Assembly: GCA_035448825.1 (NCBI GenBank)
Contig: DAOTJS010000005.1
Span: 54,249 to 118,248 of the forward strand
Source of the DNA: JAGNGI01 sp035448825
GTDB taxonomy: Bacteria; Fidelibacterota; UBA2242
Direction of reading: 5' to 3'
Length of the DNA: 64,000 nucleotides
Part shown: piece by piece, positions 45,406-54,102 of the stretch
How the letters are laid out: the number at the start of each line of letters is the position of its first letter
How positions within the stretch are numbered: the first letter of the stretch is position 1
The notes under the pieces: generated by a model
Seen by the model: only the letters and a program-made list of their open reading frames with translations
What the model was told of the DNA's origin: nothing
Database searches by the model: none
Translations under genes and position numbers: made by a program

Positions 45406-46709
45406 AATTCTAAAGGACTTGTTGACCATTTATATTTATTATGCTGGATATGGTAAACTAATAGTATAAACAGAGTAAACTCGGAAAGCAATAAAGCAAT
45501 TGCAGCGCCAATTTCACTGATTAAATAACAAAGAATCGTACAAATTATAATATTCAAAATTCCTACAATCGTTACGCTTTTTAAAAATTCTTTCTTCATA
45601 TCGTAATTTGTCATAAAAATTATTCCAGTACAATAATTCAGCCCTCCGAATAAAATTACAAAAGAGGCGATTCTAATCACCCGCACCATTGCCAGATTAG
45701 CTGAACCATTTAAAAGATAGGCAATTTCCCCGGCAAAGATAAATAATAATATTGAGATAATACACCCAATAAAACCCATAATCGTAATCATTTTACTGAT
45801 ATATTTTATGGATTTTTTAGGTTCTTCAATTTTCTTCCGGGAAATAAAGGGATACAAGGTCTGAGTAAGAGGTGATAAAGTACTTTGGATGGCTTTGACC
45901 ACCTTTTCCCCGGCACTGTATATTCCCACGCTTATATCTGATGAAAGGATTCCCAGAATGATAACATTGGTGTTGCGATATAAGTTCATAGCAATATTTG
46001 AGAGAAAAATATGCCACCCTTCTTTCAAATATTTTTGCAAAATATCCTTATTCGGTTTAAGGAAACGGATGCTAAATTTTTTCCTTAAAATAATAATGCT
46101 GACAATTCCCGCCAGAAAAGTAGTGCCTGAGTTAAAAATAGGTACTAAAACAAAATCATTTTCATTTTTAATAAAAACAATAACTAAAAGTATATATAAC
46201 AATTTTGATATAGAAATAATTACGTTAACATATTTTACTTTTTCTACTCCGATATAAAACCAGGTAAATAAAAATATATTTGCCAGAACATAGCCATAAG
46301 AAAACAGGTAAATGGACATGTAATTATGTATTTTTGGAATTGAAAAACATAGTATTCCCAATAGTATAAAACATATACTGAATAGTATAATTTGAATTAT
46401 CAAAACATTCGATACTATTTCCGATTGTTTTCTACTGTTATTCTGGCTCTGGGCAATCATCTGGATTCCAGTTATCCCAAATCCATACTCCACAACTATT
46501 TGAAAATAATAAACCAAAGCCATCGCAAAGCTGATAATACCGAATTTTGCTACTCCAATATACCTTAAAAGGTATGGAATAGTAATCAAGGGAGCTAAAT
46601 AAATAATAACCTGATATATGCCAAATTGAGCAAAATTAACGAATAAACTTTTACCTTCTTTATTAGAGAAGAAGCCCCTTAACTCATTTAGCGTGGGGAA
46701 GTGGTTCAT
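45402..46709 (-). CDS. wzx: Wzx-type lipid-linked oligosaccharide flippase
   Basis: A 435-residue membrane protein of the MOP/MATE-like polysaccharide transporter superfamily with about twelve helices. The N-terminal block QFGIYQVIIYLAPLITIPYLL and GVAKFGIISFAMALVYYFQI is typical of Wzx. It flips the undecaprenyl-linked repeat unit to the periplasm. Its first codons overlap the end of the Wzz-like gene by 26 bases; a later start is possible but would remove family-typical residues. The base composition is very AT-rich. Confidence 0.92.
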   Translation of the reverse strand: MNHFPTLNELRGFFSNKEGKSLFVNFAQFGIYQVIIYLAPLITIPYLLRYIGVAKFGIISFAMALVYYFQIVVEYGFGITGIQMIAQSQNNSRKQSEIVSNVLIIQIILFSICFILLGILCFSIPKIHNYMSIYLFSYGYVLANIFLFTWFYIGVEKVKYVNVIISISKLLYILLVIVFIKNENDFVLVPIFNSGTTFLAGIVSIIILRKKFSIRFLKPNKDILQKYLKEGWHIFLSNIAMNLYRNTNVIILGILSSDISVGIYSAGEKVVKAIQSTLSPLTQTLYPFISRKKIEEPKKSIKYISKMITIMGFIGCIISILLFIFAGEIAYLLNGSANLAMVRVIRIASFVILFGGLNYCTGIIFMTNYDMKKEFLKSVTIVGILNIIICTILCYLISEIGAAIALLLSEFTLFILLVYHIQHNKYKWSTSPLEL

Positions 46710-47676
46710 CAGGCTCGAGTTCTTTGCGAAAATTATTAATAATTAAAATGAGGGCATTTACACATATTTGTAAAATTAGAAAGAGCCCGCCTAGACTGAT
46801 CATAGTAAGTAACCTTTTAGGCCGACTTTTCAAATAAGGTGGTTGGGCTTTATCAAGAACCTTGACTTCTGCCAGACTTGGGATTGACTTTAATGTATAA
46901 ATTTCTTTCTGCTGTTTAAGTTCGATCCAGATAGTCGAATATAATTCAAGATCCCTTTTTAAAGCTAGCTCTTTGATCTGATTCGCCGGTTCGGCAATTG
47001 ATTTTACTTGCTCTAAGAATGTTTGTAAGTTTTTTTCCGCAATTTTGATACTATCCTGGGCGTACCTGATATGATCTTCAATATACAATAATTGTTGACG
47101 GTTTTCATGCTGGATTTGGGTTGTGACAATTTCATTTAATAGTTCTACCATTCTATTGGCTACATTAGCCGCATAAAGAGGATCAGTGAGTGTCACCGAT
47201 AATTTCGTAACATTACTTTCATTATTAATATTTACATATATAACATCTTTTGACAATTTTCTCAATGCCTTATCAATTTTTTCTCTTTCATTTCTGGCTT
47301 TGATATCAAGCATATTAATCAATTTTTCTTTATATATCATTCCACTGGTATCAATACCTTCAAATTCCTCAAATAGGATCGTATCTAAAACTTTTCTTGA
47401 GGTAAGGATTTCTTTATACATCTCAGGACTCTGGAGTGTGCTCTGAGGTAAATTTATCCCAGCTAAATTTGCCAATGCACCCATCGAGCTTCCTATACCT
47501 GAGGATAAATCCTGGCTGGGCGGTAAAATTGAAACGGTAGCGGTATATTTTTTCTTCATTCCAAAAAACACAATTACAAAAACCAGAATAGCTCCAAGCA
47601 GTAAAATTAATATGTTTACCACCCGATGTCTAAAAATAAAATATATAAGCGGATGTTCTTTTTTTTCTGGTTGCAC
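46684..47676 (-). CDS. Wzz-like polysaccharide chain-length determinant
   Basis: A 330-residue polysaccharide co-polymerase with one helix near each terminus (about 17-36 and 284-308) and a periplasmic coiled-coil domain between them (TATVSILPPSQDLSSGIGSS, YAANVANRMVELLNEIVT, LYIEDHIRYAQDSIKIAEKN). It ends in the cytoplasm without an attached tyrosine kinase, so no Wzc-type BY-kinase is seen in this locus. The GTG start follows GGAGAG. It would set chain length together with the Wzy-like polymerase. Confidence 0.9.
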   Translation of the reverse strand: MQPEKKEHPLIYFIFRHRVVNILILLLGAILVFVIVFFGMKKKYTATVSILPPSQDLSSGIGSSMGALANLAGINLPQSTLQSPEMYKEILTSRKVLDTILFEEFEGIDTSGMIYKEKLINMLDIKARNEREKIDKALRKLSKDVIYVNINNESNVTKLSVTLTDPLYAANVANRMVELLNEIVTTQIQHENRQQLLYIEDHIRYAQDSIKIAEKNLQTFLEQVKSIAEPANQIKELALKRDLELYSTIWIELKQQKEIYTLKSIPSLAEVKVLDKAQPPYLKSRPKRLLTMISLGGLFLILQICVNALILIINNFRKELEPDEPLPHAK

Positions 47677-47711
47677 TTATCTCTCCTGTAAAATATAAAT
47701 ATTTTTTAAAA

Positions 47712-48950
47712 CTATTTCATAGCGGCAATAAAAGTTAATACCACTGTAGCAACGGAAGTAACTATTTCCAGAATAGATAATTGCCCAAATATGGTACTTT
47801 TAGAGCTTCGAGGGACAATTATGACGTCTCCCCGTCGAAGAGCTGCTGATTTACCTGGCTCAGTACTTCCATCTAAGTGGCGAATGTAAACTTTATCTAT
47901 ATCTCCTTCATAAGTATTTCCACCAGCCATATTAATATAATCCAAATACGAATAACCCGGGTAAAAATAAAAGCTACCGGGGGATTGGACAAATCCGTTG
48001 ACTGATATTCCTCTTTCTGAGAGAATGTCAATTGCATCGCCCGGCTTTAATGGTGTGGAAAAGAAATCTTGTGGATACACTGTCATCACAACTCGGTGAT
48101 CACCCTCTTTTCGCGTAATAGTTACATTTTCTAGGTCGGCATTCTCAATAAATTGGGCCTGGCGTCGCAAGTAATAGCCTAAAGACTCATTTTCTTCGAT
48201 AACATCGTAGCCGCTTCCGTAGATTGCGCCACGAATAACGATAGCTTCTTTGTCCGCATCGCCAAATGGGACAAATATTTTATCTCCCTCTAAAAAAGTG
48301 GGATTATGAGTTAAGTCTCCCTCGAGTTTATAATTAAAGTAATTTACTGTATCAATTCTGCCATCGTTTCTAGTAATTTGGATGTTAAATTCTTTGGCAA
48401 ATTGGTCAAATCCCTCTGCCAACTCAATTATTTCATTTAATCTGGTAACTGCAGTAACATCGTAAAATCCTGGTTTAATCACAGCGCCAGTAATTTGAAT
48501 TTTAAAAGTACGTAAATTTAATAGTGCCACATCTACTTTGGCACTTGGATAGACTTGATTGATTTTCTTTTTACATAGTTCGATGGCATCTTTAAGAATT
48601 AGACCATTTACATTAATTTTTCCAATTGATGGTATTAACAAATCTCCGGTAGGAGTTACAAATAATTCTAAATTTATGTTTTCGGTTATAATTATATCAA
48701 CTCCAAATATATCACCAGGGCCGACGATGTACTCATCGGGTGAAATCGCTTTATCCAAGGCAATTATTTCTTGCGGTAAGGAAATTTCTTTTGCTCTTTC
48801 CTTTAAATCAGTTTTTTCCTTTTCTGTCTCCTGCTCAAACATTTTACCGTATGATTTATACGATTTTTGCAGTTGAGAGGTTTTAGATTGTTGTCCAAAT
48901 GAAATATGGAATAATATAAATATCATCAATATAATAAATGCTCTTTTCAT
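47712..48950 (-). CDS. Wza-like polysaccharide export protein (SLBB domains)
   Basis: A 412-residue exported protein with a signal peptide (about 1-19, cleaved near FGQ), the Poly_export domain (YIVGPGDIFGVDI, LLIPSIGKINVNGLIL) and SLBB repeats (VTGAVIKPGFYDV-like at ITGAVIKPGFYDVTAV, IVIRGAIYGSGYDVI and VNGFVQSPGSFYFYP). The C-terminus has a hydrophobic helix (LSILEIVTSVATVVLTFIAA). Wza-type proteins form the outer membrane exit pore. No lipobox Cys is visible, which differs from E. coli Wza. Confidence 0.93.
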   Translation of the reverse strand: MKRAFIILMIFILFHISFGQQSKTSQLQKSYKSYGKMFEQETEKEKTDLKERAKEISLPQEIIALDKAISPDEYIVGPGDIFGVDIIITENINLELFVTPTGDLLIPSIGKINVNGLILKDAIELCKKKINQVYPSAKVDVALLNLRTFKIQITGAVIKPGFYDVTAVTRLNEIIELAEGFDQFAKEFNIQITRNDGRIDTVNYFNYKLEGDLTHNPTFLEGDKIFVPFGDADKEAIVIRGAIYGSGYDVIEENESLGYYLRRQAQFIENADLENVTITRKEGDHRVVMTVYPQDFFSTPLKPGDAIDILSERGISVNGFVQSPGSFYFYPGYSYLDYINMAGGNTYEGDIDKVYIRHLDGSTEPGKSAALRRGDVIIVPRSSKSTIFGQLSILEIVTSVATVVLTFIAAMK

Positions 48951-48961
48951 TATTATACCTC

Positions 48962-49975
48962 TTAGATTTTATAATGCCTTTTATAATATTCCAGGTATTC
49001 TCCGCTTTTCAATGGTTGCCACCATTGCGGATTGTCAATATACCATTGGATAGTAGTTCGCATAGCATCTTCGAACTTGTGTCGCGCTTGCCAGCCGAGT
49101 TCGTGCAATTTGGCCGCTGAAATCGAGTAGCGCCGGTCGTGCCCCAGCCGGTCTGTGACTGGTTTTATCAATGTCTTCGGTTTATTCATATATTCAAAAA
49201 TAAAGTTGGTAATGAAAATATTTTCCAACTCGTTTTCCCCGGCAATATTATAAACTTCGCCGGGTTTTCCATTTTTCAGAATGAATTCTATCGCATCGCA
49301 ATGATCCTCGACATACAACCAATCCCGCACATTTTTACCGTCACCATAAAGTGGAACGGGTTTATTCTCGATTAAATTGGTCACAAACAAGGGAATGAGC
49401 TTTTCTGGGTATTGATAAGGGCCGTAATTATTCGAGGCGCGGGTAACGATTACCGGTAGATTATAGGTATTGAAATACGAATATGCCAGGCGATCACCAC
49501 CGGCTTTGCTGGCTGAATAAGGATTACCGGGCTTCAGAGGTGATTCTTCAGTAAACGAACCTTCCAAAATTGAGCCATAGACTTCGTCGGTACTAATCTG
49601 GATAAAACGCTCAATCCCAAACTCTTTGGAAGCTTCCAATAACACAAAAACGCCAAACATATCAGTCCGGATGAAATCGTCAGGTTTACCGATACTACGG
49701 TCTACATGCGATTCGGCCGCAAAATTCACGACATAGTCCGGGTGATGTTCGCGAAAAATATTACGGACGATTTCCGCATCGCAAATATCGCCTTTGATAA
49801 AAATATAATTTGGATTGTTAGTCAGATCTTGCAGGTTGGCCAGATTGCCGGCGTAAGTAAGTTTATCGAGATTAATTACCCTAACATTTTTATACTTTGA
49901 AAAAAGATAATGGATATAGTTACTGCCGATAAATCCGGCGCCACCTGTGACTAGATAAGTTTTGGGGTTATTCAT
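48962..49975 (-). CDS. rmlB: dTDP-glucose 4,6-dehydratase
   Basis: A short-chain dehydrogenase-type enzyme that converts dTDP-glucose to dTDP-4-keto-6-deoxyglucose, the entry to rhamnose and other deoxysugars. Motifs are VTGGAGFIGSNYIHYLFSKY, ISTDEVYGSILEGSFTEE, the catalytic YSASKAGGDRLAYSY and NNYGPYQYPEKLIPLF. I start at MNNPKTYLVTGG; 14 further in-frame codons upstream come entirely from the decamer repeat array and are unlikely family residues. No Shine-Dalgarno sequence precedes this ATG. The other rhamnose genes (rmlA, C, D) are not in the window. Confidence 0.95.
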   Translation of the reverse strand: MNNPKTYLVTGGAGFIGSNYIHYLFSKYKNVRVINLDKLTYAGNLANLQDLTNNPNYIFIKGDICDAEIVRNIFREHHPDYVVNFAAESHVDRSIGKPDDFIRTDMFGVFVLLEASKEFGIERFIQISTDEVYGSILEGSFTEESPLKPGNPYSASKAGGDRLAYSYFNTYNLPVIVTRASNNYGPYQYPEKLIPLFVTNLIENKPVPLYGDGKNVRDWLYVEDHCDAIEFILKNGKPGEVYNIAGENELENIFITNFIFEYMNKPKTLIKPVTDRLGHDRRYSISAAKLHELGWQARHKFEDAMRTTIQWYIDNPQWWQPLKSGEYLEYYKRHYKI

Positions 49976-50050
49976 AGTAATTGTCATTCGTAGCGATTCG
50001 TAGTCATTCATAGTCATTCATTGTCATTAGTAGTCATTCATTGTGATTCG
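49971..50050. repeat. Degenerate 10-bp tandem array downstream of the S23 gene
   Basis: From 49981 there are seven consecutive decamers of consensus TAGTCATTCA (TTGTCATTCG, TAGCGATTCG, TAGTCATTCA twice, TTGTCATTAG, TAGTCATTCA, TTGTGATTCG), with weaker units on each side. The array covers the end of the S23 gene and reaches the rmlB start codon. Related units in inverted orientation occur on the other side of the S23 gene. Confidence 0.85.
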
Positions 50051-50432
50051 TTGTTGATAAATTTGATATAGAGGAATTAGTGCTTTTACCAATTGATTTG
50101 ATATAATTGTTTAGTTTAACGCCAATATCATTAATTTTCTGTTGCAATTTCTTAAAATCATCATCGCCTAATATTGTTCTATTGTGCGCTTTTGTTAGCC
50201 AGATTTTGGTTTCATATAATGAACCTCTTGAATAATAACCAAAATTCTTTACATCTTTAAAATGATATCTACCAAACCCTTCAGCTAAATTAGCCGCAAT
50301 TGAATCAACTGCTCTGATTAATTGTTTTCCCATCGTGTCCTTTTCAAATGAATTCCAACATTTTACTATAGTCCAAATTTCTTCACCTAATTCCATTGCT
50401 AAATTATATATGTTTAACTCTTCCAATTTCAT
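50034..50432 (-). CDS. Four-helix-bundle protein of the S23/IVP family
   Basis: A 132-residue protein of the family named after ORFs in 23S rRNA intervening sequences (TIGR02436-like). Family blocks are LNIYNLAMELGEEIWTIV, KQLIRAVDSIAANLAEGFGR, FGYYSRGSLYETKIWLTKA and ILGDDDFKKLQQKINDIGVKL. It folds as an antiparallel four-helix bundle that pentamerises in known members; the accessory Avd protein of diversity-generating retroelements is a relative. No rRNA, reverse transcriptase or variable repeat is nearby. The last ten or so residues (SSISNLSTTNHNE) are encoded by the flanking repeat. It sits as a foreign insert between ugd and rmlB. Confidence 0.9.
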   Translation of the reverse strand: MKLEELNIYNLAMELGEEIWTIVKCWNSFEKDTMGKQLIRAVDSIAANLAEGFGRYHFKDVKNFGYYSRGSLYETKIWLTKAHNRTILGDDDFKKLQQKINDIGVKLNNYIKSIGKSTNSSISNLSTTNHNE

Positions 50433-50470
50433 AATAATTCACTTAATTCATATCTTAAGGTTATTCTTTT

Positions 50471-50511
50471 AATTAACAATGAATCGCTATTGAATTACTA
50501 TCGAATCGCAA
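50471..50511. repeat. Inverted counterpart of the decamer array, upstream of the S23 gene
   Basis: The plus strand reads as 11-bp units GAATCGCTATT, GAATTACTATC and GAATCGCAATT just before the ugd stop codon. Its complement (GCGATTCGATAGTAATTC, AATAGCGATTCATTG) shares the words GCGATTCG, TAGCGATTC and TAGTNATTCA with the plus strand of the array at 49981-50050, so the two flanks are imperfect inverted repeats. Confidence 0.7.
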
Positions 50512-51819
50512 TTAAATCTTCCTTCCAATGCAGTCATACATAAATCCCTTTTCAATTACTGACTCCGGCTCGTAAATATTCCTCGCATCAATCATAATCG
50601 GGTTTTTCATAACAGATTTTAAATAATTTAAGTCAAGATTGCGAAATTCGTTCCATTCCGTCAAAATAATCAAGGCGTCGGCTCCCTTGGCGGCATCTTC
50701 GGTGGAAGCCACATAAGTAATTTGTGGATAATATTTGCGCATTTCTTTCATTGCTTCTGGATCATAGGCTTTGATTTGACCGCCGCGTTTTAAAATTTCT
50801 TCAATTACCGTTAATGCTGGTGCTTCACGGACATCGTTAGTATTGGGCTTGAATGCTAATCCAAGGATTCCAATCGTTTTACCGGAAAGGTCTGGCAAGA
50901 CTTTCAAGAGTTTCTCGACTACTCGCATTTTCTGACGATTATTGGCCTCGATAACAGCTTCCACAATCGTAGCTCGCATTCCGGCTTTTTCAGCGATTTT
51001 AGTTAAGGCTAAAGTATCTTTGGGGAAACAAGACCCGCCGTAACCCGGCCCAGCATGCAAAAATTTCTTACCGATTCGTCCATCCAGCCCCATGGCTTTG
51101 GCAACTTGCTGAATATCGGCGCCTACCAATTCGCAGAGATTGGCAATTTCATTGATGAAAGAAATTTTAGTTGCTAAAAAGGCATTCGAGGCATACTTGA
51201 TCATTTCGGCAGTGTGAATATCGGTGGCTACAATCGGCGTTTCGATTAAATAAAGGGGACGATAAATTTCTTTCATAATCTCGAGGGCTTTCGGTGAACT
51301 GGTGCCAATCACGACTCGATCAGGCCGCATAAAGTCAGTGACCGCCGAACCTTCGCGCAAAAATTCGGGATTGGAAACTATTTCGAACATTTCCGGCGCA
51401 ATTTTATGCGATAATAGACGTTCGCGGATTTGATCATTGGTTCCGACCTCGACCGTGCTTTTGGTGACAATAACTTTGAAACTGTCAATCACCTTGGCGA
51501 TTTGATCAACCGCATTAAAAATATAAGAAAGATCAACTTCACCATGTTCGCCAGAAGGAGTCGGTACCGCCAGAAAAATCACTTCCGATTCCCGCACTGC
51601 CAGCGCCAGATCGTCGGTGAACTTCAGGCGTCCTTTAGCGACGTTTTTTCTAACCAAATCAATCAGACCCGGTTCATAAATTGGTATTTCTCCGTTATTT
51701 AGTTTTTCTATTTTAGTTTTATCAATGTCATAACAAATCACTTCATTACCGAAATCGGCCAGTCCCGTTCCGGATACTAACCCGACATATCCTACACCCA
51801 GCATTGCAATTTTCTTCAT
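50512..51819 (-). CDS. ugd: UDP-glucose 6-dehydrogenase
   Basis: A 435-residue NAD-dependent enzyme oxidising UDP-glucose to UDP-glucuronate, a precursor for acidic surface glycans. The N-terminal NAD site is MLGVGYVGLVSGTGLADFG, followed by VPTPSGEHGEVDL, KSTVEVGT, the central KYASNAFLATKISFINEIA and catalytic Cys264 in GPGYGGSCFPKDTLAL. A UDP-ManNAc or UDP-GlcNAc dehydrogenase is less likely. It heads the polysaccharide locus; GGAG precedes the ATG, and an inverted repeat GTTTTA-N5-TAAAAC lies about 45 bases upstream. Confidence 0.95.
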   Translation of the reverse strand: MKKIAMLGVGYVGLVSGTGLADFGNEVICYDIDKTKIEKLNNGEIPIYEPGLIDLVRKNVAKGRLKFTDDLALAVRESEVIFLAVPTPSGEHGEVDLSYIFNAVDQIAKVIDSFKVIVTKSTVEVGTNDQIRERLLSHKIAPEMFEIVSNPEFLREGSAVTDFMRPDRVVIGTSSPKALEIMKEIYRPLYLIETPIVATDIHTAEMIKYASNAFLATKISFINEIANLCELVGADIQQVAKAMGLDGRIGKKFLHAGPGYGGSCFPKDTLALTKIAEKAGMRATIVEAVIEANNRQKMRVVEKLLKVLPDLSGKTIGILGLAFKPNTNDVREAPALTVIEEILKRGGQIKAYDPEAMKEMRKYYPQITYVASTEDAAKGADALIILTEWNEFRNLDLNYLKSVMKNPIMIDARNIYEPESVIEKGFMYDCIGRKI

Positions 51820-51977
51820 AAAATAACTCCAATAATTTTTTATTTAGTAAATGGGATAAGCGTTTTACGTGCTAAAACCAGATCGGATTTACCAACTCTA
51901 GCTGAAATACCTCTTTTTTTGAATCCTGGTCTGCACAGCGAAAATTTGAACATAAACAATTAAAAGGTCAAGACTTT

Positions 51978-54101
51978 TTATTGAAAGCCCTGAAAACGTC
52001 GAATGCTCCATTCTATTGTTAATAGCCCAATCAAAACCACTAGCGTCCATTTCCAGTTTAAAAATTTGATAGCGTGCGACTGGTGGATAATTTTTTCCGT
52101 AACTGGTAAGCGGTCAACAATTTCGGGAATCCGGTTCGTTTTTATGCCGTCGCTTTGCACGGCGATGGTTCTTAATAAATCAGCGTTTTGCCGAACATCG
52201 AGTAATTCGATTGGGCGATCAATTACGGTGATTGTCTGTTCGCGAATTCCAATCAAATTGTCATCGCTCCAGGCCGAAATGCGCACCTGACACTCACCAA
52301 AATTTCTAACTGGTATAACTCCCGAGTAATTTTTCCCATCCCAGATTAAATTACTCGAAGCTATTACGTCGTTTTTTTGAATTAGTTCGGCTCGGACTAT
52401 AGCGTCGTTTATCACAAGACCTTTCAAATCGTACAATAGACAACTCATTTCGACGGTTTCACCGTTCAGAAATATTCTTTTATTGATGGAAAACTGAACG
52501 GGGGATGTGCTGAGTGTATCGGTCAAATATTTTGCCATTCCTTGAAATAATTCATTGTAAACATTGATTCGCCCAATTTCCTGTGTCATAAAAGACCAGC
52601 GCCAAAAATCCAATCCAATACAAAGCGCCAAAGGTTTATTTCTCTCCTGATTCACGGCAATAACCGGATTTTCGGCCAGATCCCTGCTTTCAATAATCGT
52701 TAGCATCGGTGGCTTTAGGCGAATCCGCCGGAATGGTGAACCGATCGGCGGCAGCTCCTGCCAGATTTTTTCTGAAACAGTTACTATTTGAAAATTTTTT
52801 ATCAAAGGATGTTCAAGGCCTACAGACGTAGGTTTAACGCTAATCTGATTTACCGATTTATCAACCAACAATTCATCAATCGGATTCCAGCCCAGCAGTC
52901 TTTCTAACTGTTTGGAATCAACATCTGCGTCAAGAAATATTAATAGTGGTAAGTTGTGATCGGATATTTTTTGTCGGAGACGGGTTAATTCATTCTGGTT
53001 GGATTCGGCTGTCGGATAACCGATAAAAACTATCAAATTCCACTCTTTTGCCATTATTTCTGGAAATGACAACGGCAACCACTGGCCATCATTTTCGACT
53101 AAATTCTGAACAGAAATATCTTGCAATTCGCGTAGAGTGCGAGTCAGAAAAGGGGCTTCGAAATTAGCCTGCCCGCTGACAATGAGTATTTTAATCTGGG
53201 ATTCGAGAACTTTCACCGAACTCATTCTGAGATTATTGTAGGGATTTTTATCTTGGGCGGCTGAAATTTCAATGGAATATATTTTTTCACCTGGTTCAGA
53301 GGGGACAATCTGGAAAGCCACTGTTTTTTTCATAGCTTGACTTTGACTCGGTATGACTTTTTTATCCAGAATTTTTTCACCTTCTTTAAGCATTACAGTA
53401 ATCGGGTCGCCGTTTCCAATCGGTATTAGTTCAGCGCTGATTAGGACAGTATCGCCGGCTTTTATGGTTCCGGGCATTTCAATTTTCGTAACGGCGGGAT
53501 CCATAACCAGTTCGCTGTCGCCAATTCCAATGGTAAACACGGGAAACGGCATTTCGATTTTACTAAAAGTCAGGTCTTCACCCCGGGTAATGACACCATC
53601 GGAGATAATTATCGCGCCTACAACGTTCTCATTTTCAAACTCTGTCTTGGAATAACGTAAAACCTGGGATAGGTCGGTAGCGAGACCGTTATTTTCAATA
53701 TTTTTCAATTTTCCTGCAACAGGAATAATATTTTCATCAAATAGAAAAAGGCGTGGTTTGATTCCTTTTCCATCCAGAGCCGTGTTAATTTCCTGAACGA
53801 TTGATAGCAAGCTATCTTTAGAAAAATTATTTTGGGCGGCAACGCTGAGCGAATTATCAATCCAGACCAAAGCTGATGGCGCTTTTTTGCGACTGCTTGT
53901 CCAATGAATTTCCGGCTTGAGAATCAATCCTGCCAGTAGAATCAGAATTAAACTGCGCAAAATCAGCAATATCCTCGTTAACGGCCGCGACTTTCCCCCG
54001 GGAATTTTGCGGAAGGAAAAGAACATAAGTCCAATCAAACCCAGTAGGAGAATAAACCACCACCATTCAAATCCTGGAAATTTCAAGGTCAATGAATCCA
54101 T
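51978..54101 (-). CDS. Membrane protein with von Willebrand A-like domain (function unknown)
   Basis: A 707-residue protein with two N-terminal membrane helices (WWWFILLLGLIGLMFF and ILLILRSLILILLAGLIL), a VWA-like domain that starts at a DxSxS metal site (VWIDNSLSVAAQ) and continues with GAIIISDGVITRGEDL and FPVFTIGIGD, Ig-like segments, a class I amidotransferase-like region around VFIGYPTAESN, and a C-terminal helix (WKWTLVVLIGLLTIEW). This architecture occurs in BatA-neighbour and uncharacterised FCB proteins. No Bat or MoxR gene lies nearby. It starts one base after the tsaD stop and is the last gene of that operon. Confidence 0.78.
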   Translation of the reverse strand: MDSLTLKFPGFEWWWFILLLGLIGLMFFSFRKIPGGKSRPLTRILLILRSLILILLAGLILKPEIHWTSSRKKAPSALVWIDNSLSVAAQNNFSKDSLLSIVQEINTALDGKGIKPRLFLFDENIIPVAGKLKNIENNGLATDLSQVLRYSKTEFENENVVGAIIISDGVITRGEDLTFSKIEMPFPVFTIGIGDSELVMDPAVTKIEMPGTIKAGDTVLISAELIPIGNGDPITVMLKEGEKILDKKVIPSQSQAMKKTVAFQIVPSEPGEKIYSIEISAAQDKNPYNNLRMSSVKVLESQIKILIVSGQANFEAPFLTRTLRELQDISVQNLVENDGQWLPLSFPEIMAKEWNLIVFIGYPTAESNQNELTRLRQKISDHNLPLLIFLDADVDSKQLERLLGWNPIDELLVDKSVNQISVKPTSVGLEHPLIKNFQIVTVSEKIWQELPPIGSPFRRIRLKPPMLTIIESRDLAENPVIAVNQERNKPLALCIGLDFWRWSFMTQEIGRINVYNELFQGMAKYLTDTLSTSPVQFSINKRIFLNGETVEMSCLLYDLKGLVINDAIVRAELIQKNDVIASSNLIWDGKNYSGVIPVRNFGECQVRISAWSDDNLIGIREQTITVIDRPIELLDVRQNADLLRTIAVQSDGIKTNRIPEIVDRLPVTEKIIHQSHAIKFLNWKWTLVVLIGLLTIEWSIRRFQGFQ

Positions 54102-54102
54102 T

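Noticed and set aside
49981..50050. CRISPR array
   Set aside because: The units are 10 bases long and contiguous with no spacers, and no cas gene is in the window.
50034..50432. Diversity-generating retroelement around the S23 gene
   Set aside because: S23 proteins resemble Avd, but there is no reverse transcriptase, no template/variable repeat pair and no C-type lectin target nearby.
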